The notes under the pieces are model-generated. The model was not told where the DNA came from. It ran no database searches and was given only the letters and a program-made list of their open reading frames with translations. From a virus, in IMG/VR virus record IMGVR_UViG_3300009008_000009, positions 62,001-126,000 of that record: a stretch of 64,000 bases of DNA; one strand, written 5' to 3'. A program made the translations under genes and the position numbers. Below are positions 25,706 through 34,643 of this stretch, one piece after another; the first letter of the stretch is position 1; each line of letters begins with the position of its first letter.

Positions 25706-26499
25706 TAGATAGTACCAACCATGTGAACCGAGGCTCGAACGTCAATCTGGGTATTTTCATTCTTGAACTCAGCCAAGAGACCAGCTGGGCGGACCTGACT
25801 TGGGGGCCGACCTACAAACACGCTGTCGCTGTTAACTAAGTTCTCAGTGATTCCAGTGTCATCGTCTCCGAATAGGAAGTACCGCCCGTCGACGCTAGCA
25901 CCTGTCGGCGCACGTACAGACATCTCAACGTTTTCAAGGGTCGGTGCCGAAAACTGAATGCCACCGTTCTCTGCCTCCGACACAACAACAGGACTGGTGG
26001 GATCGATTACAAGAATCGCGCTCTGGATATCCGCGATAAGGTTGACAACGGATCGACTCGTCCCAGACGGGACGGTGAGGTCTGTCAGTAGAGAATAGCC
26101 TGTACCAGTTATACCAAACCAAAAGATCAGTGGTGCTGTAATATCAAGCACTCGATTATCATAGACATAGTAATTGAAGTACTCGTCGTTGACGACCGTG
26201 GTCCCAGACGCGGAGAGTGTGAGTTTTGGCGCGGTTGCCATCGAGCTAGATCGGTTCTCCTTGGTGATTACCCACATCATGGTAATCGTCTTCTCACCAT
26301 CTTTCCCTGCCCGAACGGACTCGGTGTTTGATGTAGATGCCCCCGTTGGGGATGGAACAAATACATCCACTGACTTATAAAACGTGGTGCCACTGAGACG
26401 ACTCTCAGTAGATGCAATGAACTCACCAACCTTGTCGCCACCGTCAAACGAGGTACTGGACAGCACATTTGTAGCCATGTTCGTTTTAATCGTCAGCAT
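25705..26499 (-). CDS. Tail-associated structural protein, unknown family
   Basis: 264 residues from ATG 26499 (GAGGA site). Serine/threonine-rich and beta-rich, with no enzyme or metal motif; for example KTITMMWVITKENRSSS and GGIQFSAPTLENVEMSVRAP. It sits between two other small fibre-cluster genes. It is likely a virion component such as a fibre cap or adaptor, by context. The composition is like its neighbours, with no sign of separate origin. Confidence 0.5.
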   Translation of the reverse strand: MLTIKTNMATNVLSSTSFDGGDKVGEFIASTESRLSGTTFYKSVDVFVPSPTGASTSNTESVRAGKDGEKTITMMWVITKENRSSSMATAPKLTLSASGTTVVNDEYFNYYVYDNRVLDITAPLIFWFGITGTGYSLLTDLTVPSGTSRSVVNLIADIQSAILVIDPTSPVVVSEAENGGIQFSAPTLENVEMSVRAPTGASVDGRYFLFGDDDTGITENLVNSDSVFVGRPPSQVRPAGLLAEFKNENTQIDVRASVHMVGTI

Positions 26500-26508
26500 A
26501 CGATCCTC

Positions 26509-26946
26509 TTACGCCGGAACGTTCTTACCAATAATCAAGATCTCAACATCAATGGTCTGATCTTCATCGTTTGATATCTTGAGATACCAGTTTGCGTTCG
26601 TTGTACTGTTGAACAGAAAGTCGGAGTTGCTTTGAGGACTCCAATCCCCAACAATGGAAAACGAAGTCCCGAATGCACTCCAGAACTGCCCATCGTCTTT
26701 ATCATCAAATACACGAAACTTAGCTCGAGACGAACAGTAGACGATCACTGCCCACGTATAGTCAAAGATCTCCGCGAACTCGATGTTGACCGAGTCCCCC
26801 GAAGGAAGTGCCAAGCGCGGAGTCTGATGACTGTACTGAAGCCCGTATCGATTACTGGCCGTGACCTTAAAGTCGTCAATGGTGTCGCCAGTTGCGTTCA
26901 GCGCGTAGGTCTTCAGGGAATGTGTTATGAATAATCTCTTATCCAT
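26509..26946 (-). CDS. Small structural protein next to the tail fibre
   Basis: 145 residues, beta-rich (YGLQYSHQTPRLALPSGDSVNIEF; WAVIVYCSSRAKFRVFDD; NWYLKISNDEDQTIDVEILIIG). It follows the large fibre gene by three bases. It could be a fibre-binding or tip protein. No family recognised. Confidence 0.5.
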   Translation of the reverse strand: MDKRLFITHSLKTYALNATGDTIDDFKVTASNRYGLQYSHQTPRLALPSGDSVNIEFAEIFDYTWAVIVYCSSRAKFRVFDDKDDGQFWSAFGTSFSIVGDWSPQSNSDFLFNSTTNANWYLKISNDEDQTIDVEILIIGKNVPA

Positions 26947-26949
26947 CTA

Positions 26950-29673
26950 TTACTGGCTCCCCTCTCCAGATGTGTATTCTTGCGATTGGTTTACAACCGC
27001 AATGATCTGTGGGTTAACCCCGGCGATCTGGTTCTCGGCTATGTTCGGCGGCGTCACGTCGTTCTGCTCGTACCATGCAACCGCAAATAGTTTCAGTGTC
27101 TTGCTGGCTGTCGCCGCTGTACCGTCTATGCGAAGAGTCGCACCACCGTCGGCCTGAATGCTAAGGGTACCGGCCTGCCTGACCATCGCCCCGAGCATTG
27201 ATTGATCCCATGCAATAGCGATGTGGTCCTCAGCGTCCGGAGCACCAATCGGATGAATCTTGAAGTCAATGGTGTCCCCGGTCGGAAGGTCAGATGAATA
27301 TACAAGAATTGTCATGTACCGAACGGTGAATGAGAATGGGAAGTCGATGAGATATTCTGTCAGACCGTCGTCGGCAGGGGTCGTCCCAGTCTCGTAGGTG
27401 ATTGGGCCTAAGTTGTAAGCTGACAATCCATAGTACCCAGTGGGAACCCCAACCTCGACCAACTTGGACTGCTCGTTGCTGGAAATCTGTCCGGCCCTGT
27501 CCACCGCCCTGATCTTGGCGGAAAGAACGTCACCAGCTTGTACCGGAATTGTAAGCCGTGGTGGGACAGTGTACATCTGATATGACTCATCGTCGTCAAA
27601 TCCCGGTGTGCTGCCGTCCAGTGTATAAGCTATCTCGTAGCCAACCGCCCGAGAGAGGTTCCTCCACTTGAGGAACACGCGACCTGCGGCGATGCGATGC
27701 TGGACTTCCGGCATCACAAGTTGGTCGTTGATTCCAGCCACAATAATACGCTGAGTGCAGTAATCACTGGTCTGCCCTCTGGTGCCTACAGCTCGTACCT
27801 TAACTCCGTAGGTCACTCCCATGAGCACCGGGTTCAGCATATAGTACATTCGAGTCGGCGATTGCTGTTGGCGGACCACAGCTTCAAACGACATCTCTTT
27901 CCCAGTCCATGGGTCGGTCACAATGGGTAGCTTGTTTCCGGGGTCGGAGATGATCAGCCCACCCTGCCCGGGAAGGGTTACCAAGTTCGGAGTGCTGAGT
28001 ACATCAATAATCACCTCGTAGGATTTTGCCCCGGGGGTGACGTAGAACGTTCCTGAGTGATCTTCTCCGTCGTAGTCATAGTCAGATTGTGGTGCGCAGT
28101 AAACTGTAGACGCGGTGTTACCCGTGATCTCGTGCCAGTACACCTCAGCTGATAGACTCTCGAAGACCAAGTACCACCCAGCCAGATCCTCCGTTGTGCC
28201 GCTGTCGTTTGTCAGCGACATACTAACCGGAACTTCAAATGTCCGAGTGTCCCCGGTGGTGCTCGTCCACTGGCCACCAGCACCTTCCCAACCCCACGTG
28301 GCGGCAAGGAATGGTCCGCTGGGCTGCTGGAACGCTGGATTAGCAGACATGCGTTCCCGGGCCGTGCGAGACGTAATCAAGTTATCGTCGATGCTTTTCG
28401 GAGTGTGTTGCATGTAACCGGAGTACAACTTGAGGTTCCGTGGAATTGCAGGAGCAACTGGACCTGTATACGTTACTGCGAACACACGCTCATTGCTTGT
28501 GACCTGCCCAGCCCCGTCAACCCCGCGAACTCTGATGTACCACTTCTCGCCAACCTCGGCAAAGATCTGACTGCGGCCAGAGTAACCTGACCATTGGAGG
28601 TATGAGTAGTTTGGTGTTCCCCCAGTGATGGTAGAAGACTTATCTGCGAATACCTCGTAACGTGTGATTCCGGTTGCACTGGAATCAGTGATATCCCATG
28701 TGAGTTCAATACCCCAGTGCAGCTGGTTTGAATCCACTGACGGCATCGTTGACGTACTCACCGCCCCAGCTGTTATTGTAGACGACGTGCGTCCGCTGCC
28801 CACAATGGGGACAGGACCAGCACTGACCGCATGAACCTCAGCCTCCCACTTCGTACCCGGCTGTAGCCCGTAGAAAGTGGTGCCGTTGAGCGCACTGGAC
28901 CCTCGGATGAACTGGGTCTGGGTGGTGCCTGAGGGTGATGACGCGCCGTTAGTGTCATATTCATTCAACTTGACAAAGTACCCAAAAACACCGTCCTCGT
29001 GCCACGAGTTAGGCCAAGTCACAGTGACGTACGCCGTCGACACCCCGTTACCAGTCGCCTTGTCAAATGAGTACAGAATGTTCTCGGAGTCGAGACCCGT
29101 AACAAGAGTGGCATAGGCTGGCCTTGTTGGTATCTCGGTATTCGACATGCTGAGAATGCGACGACCCGTGGACTGGTCGGTTAGGCTATCAATGGTAATA
29201 TTATCACCAGCATCAATTTCTTTGATCGCACCAAGAACAACCTCGGTCAAAACCCCTGTCGAGTTGGAAAGAGCAAAGGCAGTACTTCCGGACGCAGTCC
29301 CCCGACGCGTTGCATGATCTTCACCGGTGATTTGATGGGTTCGTGTACTCGAGTCAACGACAACCTTCTGCATCACAATGTATGTCGTACCGGTTGCGAA
29401 CATGGACGCCGTAGTCAAACCAGTAATTGACCCACCTGTGCTGTATAGGTAGTCTCCACCCGGGGTGTAAGCACCCCCAGCAGATATGTCAATGGTTCCG
29501 GCAACAGTCGACGTCGGCTTCAAAACATCGTCTGAAACGGTGTCGGCAACAATTCCCGGTTCGCGGTAAGTTTGATTCCAACGACGGAGAATATCATCGT
29601 TCAGATATTCCTGAAGGGTAGTAAGATCGTCAGAATAAAACTCCACTCCGTCTGGAAAAAGTACCTTATTCAT
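26950..29673 (-). CDS. Large tail fibre protein with fibronectin type III repeats
   Basis: 907 residues. The N-terminal 200 residues form a baseplate-attachment type region (MNKVLFPDGVEFYSDDLTTLQ, GGAYTPGGDYLYSTGG). From about 200 come two or more Fn3-like repeats, marked by VTWPNSW...YFVKLNEYD, LQPGTKWEAEVHAVS, LTWDITDSSATGITRYEVF, KWYIRVRGVDGAGQ and, further on, FLKWRNLSRAVGYEIAYTLDG. The C-terminal 150 residues are another beta domain. It is the likely receptor-binding or side fibre. It overlaps its upstream neighbour by four bases, and a TATCATT-like element lies 33 bases ahead of the start. Confidence 0.75.
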   Translation of the reverse strand: MNKVLFPDGVEFYSDDLTTLQEYLNDDILRRWNQTYREPGIVADTVSDDVLKPTSTVAGTIDISAGGAYTPGGDYLYSTGGSITGLTTASMFATGTTYIVMQKVVVDSSTRTHQITGEDHATRRGTASGSTAFALSNSTGVLTEVVLGAIKEIDAGDNITIDSLTDQSTGRRILSMSNTEIPTRPAYATLVTGLDSENILYSFDKATGNGVSTAYVTVTWPNSWHEDGVFGYFVKLNEYDTNGASSPSGTTQTQFIRGSSALNGTTFYGLQPGTKWEAEVHAVSAGPVPIVGSGRTSSTITAGAVSTSTMPSVDSNQLHWGIELTWDITDSSATGITRYEVFADKSSTITGGTPNYSYLQWSGYSGRSQIFAEVGEKWYIRVRGVDGAGQVTSNERVFAVTYTGPVAPAIPRNLKLYSGYMQHTPKSIDDNLITSRTARERMSANPAFQQPSGPFLAATWGWEGAGGQWTSTTGDTRTFEVPVSMSLTNDSGTTEDLAGWYLVFESLSAEVYWHEITGNTASTVYCAPQSDYDYDGEDHSGTFYVTPGAKSYEVIIDVLSTPNLVTLPGQGGLIISDPGNKLPIVTDPWTGKEMSFEAVVRQQQSPTRMYYMLNPVLMGVTYGVKVRAVGTRGQTSDYCTQRIIVAGINDQLVMPEVQHRIAAGRVFLKWRNLSRAVGYEIAYTLDGSTPGFDDDESYQMYTVPPRLTIPVQAGDVLSAKIRAVDRAGQISSNEQSKLVEVGVPTGYYGLSAYNLGPITYETGTTPADDGLTEYLIDFPFSFTVRYMTILVYSSDLPTGDTIDFKIHPIGAPDAEDHIAIAWDQSMLGAMVRQAGTLSIQADGGATLRIDGTAATASKTLKLFAVAWYEQNDVTPPNIAENQIAGVNPQIIAVVNQSQEYTSGEGSQ

Positions 29674-31244
29674 TCTATGACTCCGTTGTACCCGTACCCA
29701 TACAAATGATAGACATCAGGACTTGGGTCCGTGCCCTGATTTGATAGAAGGAGGTAACCTTTTCCTTGCATGGGTATTACGTTTGGAATGAAGGTCAACA
29801 TCCACGCAATTTCCTCAGCCGTAAATGGAGTGATTCTCTTCACGAACAAGTCAAAGTCGTGTGCTGCGTTGTATCGGCTGACGTTCCACGCCCCGTGCCC
29901 CGGGGATATTGTACTTGTTATCTCAGAGATATCTTTCATGATACCCCCGGGCGCGTACAGCTCAATGTCAATACGAGCGAGTGGGAAGACCCCCCGGTTC
30001 GCTGCGGTGTAGCTAACCGTGACCCCCGAGCCTGCCGGGTCAAAGACGGTCGCGTCCAACCGGGTACCGAGATCAACGATAGCTGTAGATCTGAGATCGG
30101 AGTCCTGTACAATCCGACTCGACCCAAGCAGATCGTAGAACAGATTGTTGTATCCATCGTAAGAAATGATCTCGTCAATACTGGTCGGGATCTGCTCAAG
30201 GATCACGTACTTCCCGCCCACAATTCCAGTTATAGATCCGTCGGTGTCGGTCTGAATCGTGCGGATAGTTTGTGAGTACTGCATAGTCGGAGTTGTAATT
30301 TCAGCGGAGTTGAATATCGTATCCCCGGTTCGAAACGTTCCGTCCAGCTGAATGTCCGGACTACTAACTGGTGCACCACCGGGGTTCAAGTACGCCCATG
30401 TCACCCCGGTTGAGACCACCAAGTAGAATAGAGTCGCTGCTGTTCTGACATTGACTTCTGCGTACTGTACATTGTACAACCTATTCTGAATTCGAACCTT
30501 ACCGGCGTTGACGATAACTGTAGTCGTGTCGGCTGTTGGTGCTGTCCGTGAGCACTGCATAAACGGAACGGCGACAGATCCCGGGTAGTGCCAAGCATAC
30601 CCACGTGGAATGGCCTGTGAATCGTCAGCGGCGAGCGCGTAACCAGAGTCATCAATGCTCTTTGTTACCGCACCCTGCTGGTAAATACCAAGGGCCGTGC
30701 GTAGGAGAGTAATGTATTGATCTACTGTGTACCCTGAGATTCGAGAGACGTTGAGCCAGTCGCCCCACGTCTCCGATATAGCGTTTGGGGACGGTGATTG
30801 GTATCCACCATAGTTATCTGGGACTGTTCCACCGTTCTTGAGATATCCATTTGCCCACGCCTCGTAAGTCTTATCAGCGTACGTGCGCAGCACCTCCGTC
30901 ATTGGAGCCACTACAGCATAGACAAGGTCGGCAACAAAGGCAACCTCAGCATTCTCAACTCCATTTACCACTTGAATGTTATTGAACCCAGCTACAGGCA
31001 CCAGTGTAAAGCTGAATGTCGTCTGGCCGGAGCGGGTCATGTAAACTTCAGAGTTATGGTAGACCGTGGTCGTGTTACCACTGGTGGCCCCACTCACTGT
31101 AAGCGTAACACCTGACGTGGACAACGGAAGAGTACTTACACCAGTGTCGTAGATAAACTTATCCATCTGCTCCTTGTACTTACGGAGCGTGCGGTCATCG
31201 TCTGAACGCAACGGGACGGATGTCATGCTGACGGTTAGAGCCAT
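29670..31244 (-). CDS. Baseplate-fibre connecting tail protein
   Basis: 524 residues, encoded between the gpJ-like baseplate gene and the fibre, where P2 gpI-type or fibre-adaptor proteins stand. Residues about 145-200 (ETWGDWLNVSRISGYT, DQYITLLRTALGIYQQGAV) resemble the helical segment of such proteins. The rest is beta-rich with repeated Thr/Ser strands. It would join the wedge to the fibre. It overlaps the baseplate gene by 10 bases and the fibre by four. Assignment is from context plus weak motif likeness. Confidence 0.5.
   Translation of the reverse strand: MALTVSMTSVPLRSDDDRTLRKYKEQMDKFIYDTGVSTLPLSTSGVTLTVSGATSGNTTTVYHNSEVYMTRSGQTTFSFTLVPVAGFNNIQVVNGVENAEVAFVADLVYAVVAPMTEVLRTYADKTYEAWANGYLKNGGTVPDNYGGYQSPSPNAISETWGDWLNVSRISGYTVDQYITLLRTALGIYQQGAVTKSIDDSGYALAADDSQAIPRGYAWHYPGSVAVPFMQCSRTAPTADTTTVIVNAGKVRIQNRLYNVQYAEVNVRTAATLFYLVVSTGVTWAYLNPGGAPVSSPDIQLDGTFRTGDTIFNSAEITTPTMQYSQTIRTIQTDTDGSITGIVGGKYVILEQIPTSIDEIISYDGYNNLFYDLLGSSRIVQDSDLRSTAIVDLGTRLDATVFDPAGSGVTVSYTAANRGVFPLARIDIELYAPGGIMKDISEITSTISPGHGAWNVSRYNAAHDFDLFVKRITPFTAEEIAWMLTFIPNVIPMQGKGYLLLSNQGTDPSPDVYHLYGYGYNGVIE
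29706..29715 (-). promoter_or_regulatory. Possible TATCATT promoter element before the fibre gene
   Basis: Minus-strand GTCTATCATT identical in its core to the late promoter candidates at 2834 and 42933, 33 bases before ATG 29673. It lies inside the coding end of the upstream gene, so chance is a real alternative; the same eight-base core occurs twice inside other genes (7110-7117 and 16800-16807). Confidence 0.3.
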
Positions 31245-32779
31245 GTTACCGTACCAATTCGAATGGTCTCAGAGTTCTTCGGTTGGAAACTCGAAGTTAT
31301 CTCTGTTGAGTCAATTTCCAGAGTCCACGTGTCCATCCGGTCGACCCCGGCGACCTCAAGAGCAATGAGCAGAGTGTCGGTCCGATCCAGTCGCTCACCA
31401 AGTTTATGGTCATCGTACTTTCGACCCACTGATGTCTTTCCACCGGAGAGCATCTTCGTTATATCAGACTCAATCACGGTCTGAACCGCTGCCTTGGTAT
31501 ACTCAGAGAACACCGCAACGTCCCCGGTGATGTTCAAGTACAGAACATCGGCCTTTCTGATGTTGACATCGGCGGTGAGCAACTCATAGTCGGGTGAGTC
31601 CATTGTATTCTGCAGCGAAAGAATCCGGGAGTCGAAGGTGTACTCTACAATCAGATCTTCATCTTCAGTGGTTCCTACCTTCACCGTAACATCTACTGAT
31701 GATCGAGACTCAGTCGAACCAGAAACGGAAGAGGTAGAATCTAAGTTCGCGGTGTACGACAGTACACCGATAGACGAGCCAGAAACCCCGTTCACACTGA
31801 TTACAGGCTGTCTGGTCATGATGTAGTTGAACGGAGACCCGGTGGTGCCCGGATAGGGTCGAGCGCTTGACAAGGACGTCTGGAGGTTCGCGATGGCTTG
31901 CGCGTCCTTCATCTTCACCCGGTCAGTAACGGTTTCTGGCTGACTTGACACTGACACAAAGACATCAACAGGGGGTGGATCAGATCCCCGTGTGTTCAAC
32001 ACGTCTGTTTGCTTGGCAACGTATGCGTCCAGCACCCCCGGTTGTTTCATCAGGAAGCTGCGCAGGCCGGGCTTTGTGTCAAGTGACCATGCGGTCCACG
32101 CCAGCCGGGCGCGTGCGATAAGAGACTCGTCACTCTCTTCCGCCGTCCCATTTGAAATTGGGATAGGGTTAGAACATCCAACTGCCCCGACGATGTTATC
32201 TACAATGACAACAACCCGGTCGGTGGCCACGTTTCCAGAAGACCCAGCAACTACGGCCTCGCACATGATCTCGTAGTAGTACAGCCCCCTTACTGAGTCA
32301 AACTGAGGGTTAGTCCCAATTACGTCAGAAAGCGTCGAGTACACTATGGGGCTGGTGCCTCGGGTGGAAACACGAGTACCAGCGTCAATGTCCGTACCAC
32401 CACTACTCGGGAAGTAAACACGAACAGGGCCACGCGACTGCGTTGCTGCGTTACGGGTGATGTCCCAGTTACCAACAAGGTCGTCCAGCAGGGACGAGAT
32501 CAGATCTTCAACTTGCGCCACACTCGTGTACTGGAACAGAACCCTGATCTTTTCCTTGTATGACTCGTCGCTCAGGATATTTTCAATACCGGTCAGCGAC
32601 CGGGTCCGGTTTACAAAGTCGGCTAAGAGGAAAAGGTCCGCCCCGATCACACTCGCCGGGAATAGAGACAGATCATAAGTGACAGAGTGGTCCGCGAGGT
32701 TCAGATTCGAATTCAGATCTTGAACACTGGACCGGAGGTCACTTAGAATTGTGTCTCTGTCTTTTACTGGAATGGACAT
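31235..32779 (-). CDS. Baseplate wedge protein, gpJ/gp6-like
   Basis: 514 residues. Baseplate J-type features: an N-terminal helical part, RGPVRVYFPSSGGTDIDAGTRVST (strand with an effector-like threshold), VVAGSSGNVATDRVVVI and GTAEESDESLIARARLAWTAWS, the classic region of this family, then a C-terminal domain with LYLNITGDVAVF. These proteins build the wedge ring around the hub in contractile tails. The gene order spike, gp25-like, gpJ, fibre adaptor, fibre matches P2- and Mu-like baseplate clusters. Confidence 0.78.
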   Translation of the reverse strand: MSIPVKDRDTILSDLRSSVQDLNSNLNLADHSVTYDLSLFPASVIGADLFLLADFVNRTRSLTGIENILSDESYKEKIRVLFQYTSVAQVEDLISSLLDDLVGNWDITRNAATQSRGPVRVYFPSSGGTDIDAGTRVSTRGTSPIVYSTLSDVIGTNPQFDSVRGLYYYEIMCEAVVAGSSGNVATDRVVVIVDNIVGAVGCSNPIPISNGTAEESDESLIARARLAWTAWSLDTKPGLRSFLMKQPGVLDAYVAKQTDVLNTRGSDPPPVDVFVSVSSQPETVTDRVKMKDAQAIANLQTSLSSARPYPGTTGSPFNYIMTRQPVISVNGVSGSSIGVLSYTANLDSTSSVSGSTESRSSVDVTVKVGTTEDEDLIVEYTFDSRILSLQNTMDSPDYELLTADVNIRKADVLYLNITGDVAVFSEYTKAAVQTVIESDITKMLSGGKTSVGRKYDDHKLGERLDRTDTLLIALEVAGVDRMDTWTLEIDSTEITSSFQPKNSETIRIGTVTWL

Positions 32780-32781
32780 CT

Positions 32782-33240
32782 CTACCTCACATTCTTCAGC
32801 GCGGCTACCGACTGTGTTACCTCAGAGTTCTGGGTTACAAACCCCAGTTCAACTGAAGTTCTGGTCTGGCTGACACGACGTACATGCGCAATATGTAAAT
32901 CGGTGATAACCCGTGATCCCTTAAAGATCTTCGGGAAGTTTCGGTGCTGGGCGGCGTGAATCTGCACCAGTCTCCGAATCGACTGCATCACCGTGTACGG
33001 AATCATGGATCGAACAACCGCAGTACTCTTACTCCCTACAATTCGACGTATGAGAGTTCCATAACCATCAGACGTACGAGACGCAAACATTGCCTTGAGC
33101 ACGTCCTGCTCAGCGGCTTCATTCTCTGAGATGGTGACCGGGTCTCCCCCGGGATTAAGCTCCAGCGTCATCGCCCCATTTGTAAATGGGTCTCCGCTGA
33201 CCTCGCGGGGGACCAGCTTTGGATCAATCATCTGTGCCAT
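32782..33240 (-). CDS. Baseplate wedge protein, possibly gp25-like
   Basis: 152 residues. The central helices (VLKAMFASRTSDGYGTLIRRIVG; YTVMQSIRRLVQIHAAQHRNFPKIF) and the final strands (TSVELGFVTQ) fit a gp25/lysozyme-like baseplate wedge component in length and layout. It lies directly in front of the gpJ-like gene, where gp25 homologs usually are. The sequence is too diverged to be sure. An alternative is an unrelated baseplate adaptor. Confidence 0.42.
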   Translation of the reverse strand: MAQMIDPKLVPREVSGDPFTNGAMTLELNPGGDPVTISENEAAEQDVLKAMFASRTSDGYGTLIRRIVGSKSTAVVRSMIPYTVMQSIRRLVQIHAAQHRNFPKIFKGSRVITDLHIAHVRRVSQTRTSVELGFVTQNSEVTQSVAALKNVR

Positions 33241-33560
33241 TAAAGTACCTCACCTGTAACAACGACGGGGTTTGGTGGCCCCAACTGTGAGATCTGCCCC
33301 GGCACAATCGTTACCTGTACAAGTCCAGACTTGATGTATGTTTCAGTTACCGCAGCAATTGCCTGAGCTATACCAAGTGTAAACTGGTCTGCGCGTGCGT
33401 TAGCTGCGTCAATTGCGTCTTGGTGTGCCCCGGGGTTGGGATCTCCCTCAGCACTTCCTACAAATGACTGTGCGTTAATCCCTTCGCCGCTGTAGGTACG
33501 AACTGGCTGGCGCAGAGCCTCAACAAGTGCGTCTTGATAAGCAGTAGTTTCTAATGGCAT
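33240..33560 (-). CDS. Small baseplate-cluster protein, unknown
   Basis: 106 residues. A helical middle (DAIDAANARADQFTLGIAQAIAAVTE) and a strand-rich, proline-containing end (LVQVTIVPGQISQLGPPNPVVVTGEVL). It is coupled to both neighbours (one-base overlap downstream, three-base gap upstream) between spike and gp25-like genes. A spike-tip or hub accessory role is conceivable. Family not recognised. Confidence 0.5.
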   Translation of the reverse strand: MPLETTAYQDALVEALRQPVRTYSGEGINAQSFVGSAEGDPNPGAHQDAIDAANARADQFTLGIAQAIAAVTETYIKSGLVQVTIVPGQISQLGPPNPVVVTGEVL

Positions 33561-33563
33561 AAC

Positions 33564-34643
33564 TCACTCCACCTTCGATGTTCCGGACAACACTTCATCC
33601 AAACTACGCTGCAGCTGGCGAAGGCTGGCTGTGTTCATTGGTGGTCCACTCGTCGGCCCGGCACCTGCAACCGGCTGTCGCATTCCAATGATCAGATCAA
33701 TGAGACTCTCCAGCTTAGCGACCAGCGTATCGCCCATAACCGCCCACTCTTCTGCGGCCCGACCAAGGTATATCTCCGCCGCGTCGATGATGATCTTACC
33801 AGCTTCAACATCGACTTCCACCGTCGTTACAGGCTCAGCCCCTTCCCCGGGAGCTCTACCGAACCACCCCTTCTTAAACTGTAGGGCTATCTTTCCCGAC
33901 TGTGTGATGTTGATCAGGGTAACTGGGTCCGATTCCTCGTCTGGGGCCACGTGAACCTGAACAACTACGTAGTCACCCGCACCGGCCCCTGCGTCAATAT
34001 CGTTGAAGTCATTAACAGCATCATCTTCGTCGTTCGCCGGGTTTCCAAAGGTCATCCGAGTGAAGGCACCGTTACCATCACGATAGTGCCTCGACTCAAT
34101 GATCAGTCGTCCCTTATAATCATAGTAGACACGGGCACCCTTTCCGGACTCCTTGTTCCACTCTCCAACACCATGCCACGTCATCGGGTCAGATCGAATT
34201 GACGACTGGTTCAGAACCTCCCCGGGTCGAAGCTCAGGTAAAATCCCAGCCTCAATCAGCCGTCGAATACTCCGCCATCGTGTAAATCCACCAACCACGA
34301 GTGGGGCAAGGTCCACTCCGACGTAAACAACCAGCGCCATCTGATTAACCATTGGAATCGATCCTGAGAACCCGAAATGGTTAATCGCCGAGAACAGGTA
34401 TGGAACGTTTCTCAGTGTCCCTTCCCGGGTCATCAAAAGTACTTCTACAGTAAACGATGTCCCTGACGCCACAGCGTCGAACTCCGTCGACTCTTCGCCC
34501 TTCTCGTCGATACCGGGATCAACATCGACCACGCGCTCGACCTTGGTAATAACACCCCAGTCGAACGTCGACTTGCCCGGCATCAGCCCGGCATTCCGCT
34601 TAGTAAGCGGGAGTTTAAGTGGTGATCCGGAAGGAATAGTCAT
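33564..34643 (-). CDS. Baseplate central spike protein (OB-fold, gpV/gp5-like)
   Basis: 359 residues from ATG 34643, in ATGA overlap with the hub gene. Residues about 35-140 read as the OB domain of spike proteins: FDWGVITKVERVVDVD, PYLFSAINHFGFSGSIP, MALVVYVGVDLAPLVVGGFT. The later part, with GKIALQFKKGWFGRAP and VEVDVEAGKIIIDAAEIYLGR, looks like a beta-helical shaft. There is no lysozyme domain, unlike T4 gp5. The spike pierces the outer layer when the tail contracts. Confidence 0.65.
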   Translation of the reverse strand: MTIPSGSPLKLPLTKRNAGLMPGKSTFDWGVITKVERVVDVDPGIDEKGEESTEFDAVASGTSFTVEVLLMTREGTLRNVPYLFSAINHFGFSGSIPMVNQMALVVYVGVDLAPLVVGGFTRWRSIRRLIEAGILPELRPGEVLNQSSIRSDPMTWHGVGEWNKESGKGARVYYDYKGRLIIESRHYRDGNGAFTRMTFGNPANDEDDAVNDFNDIDAGAGAGDYVVVQVHVAPDEESDPVTLINITQSGKIALQFKKGWFGRAPGEGAEPVTTVEVDVEAGKIIIDAAEIYLGRAAEEWAVMGDTLVAKLESLIDLIIGMRQPVAGAGPTSGPPMNTASLRQLQRSLDEVLSGTSKVE

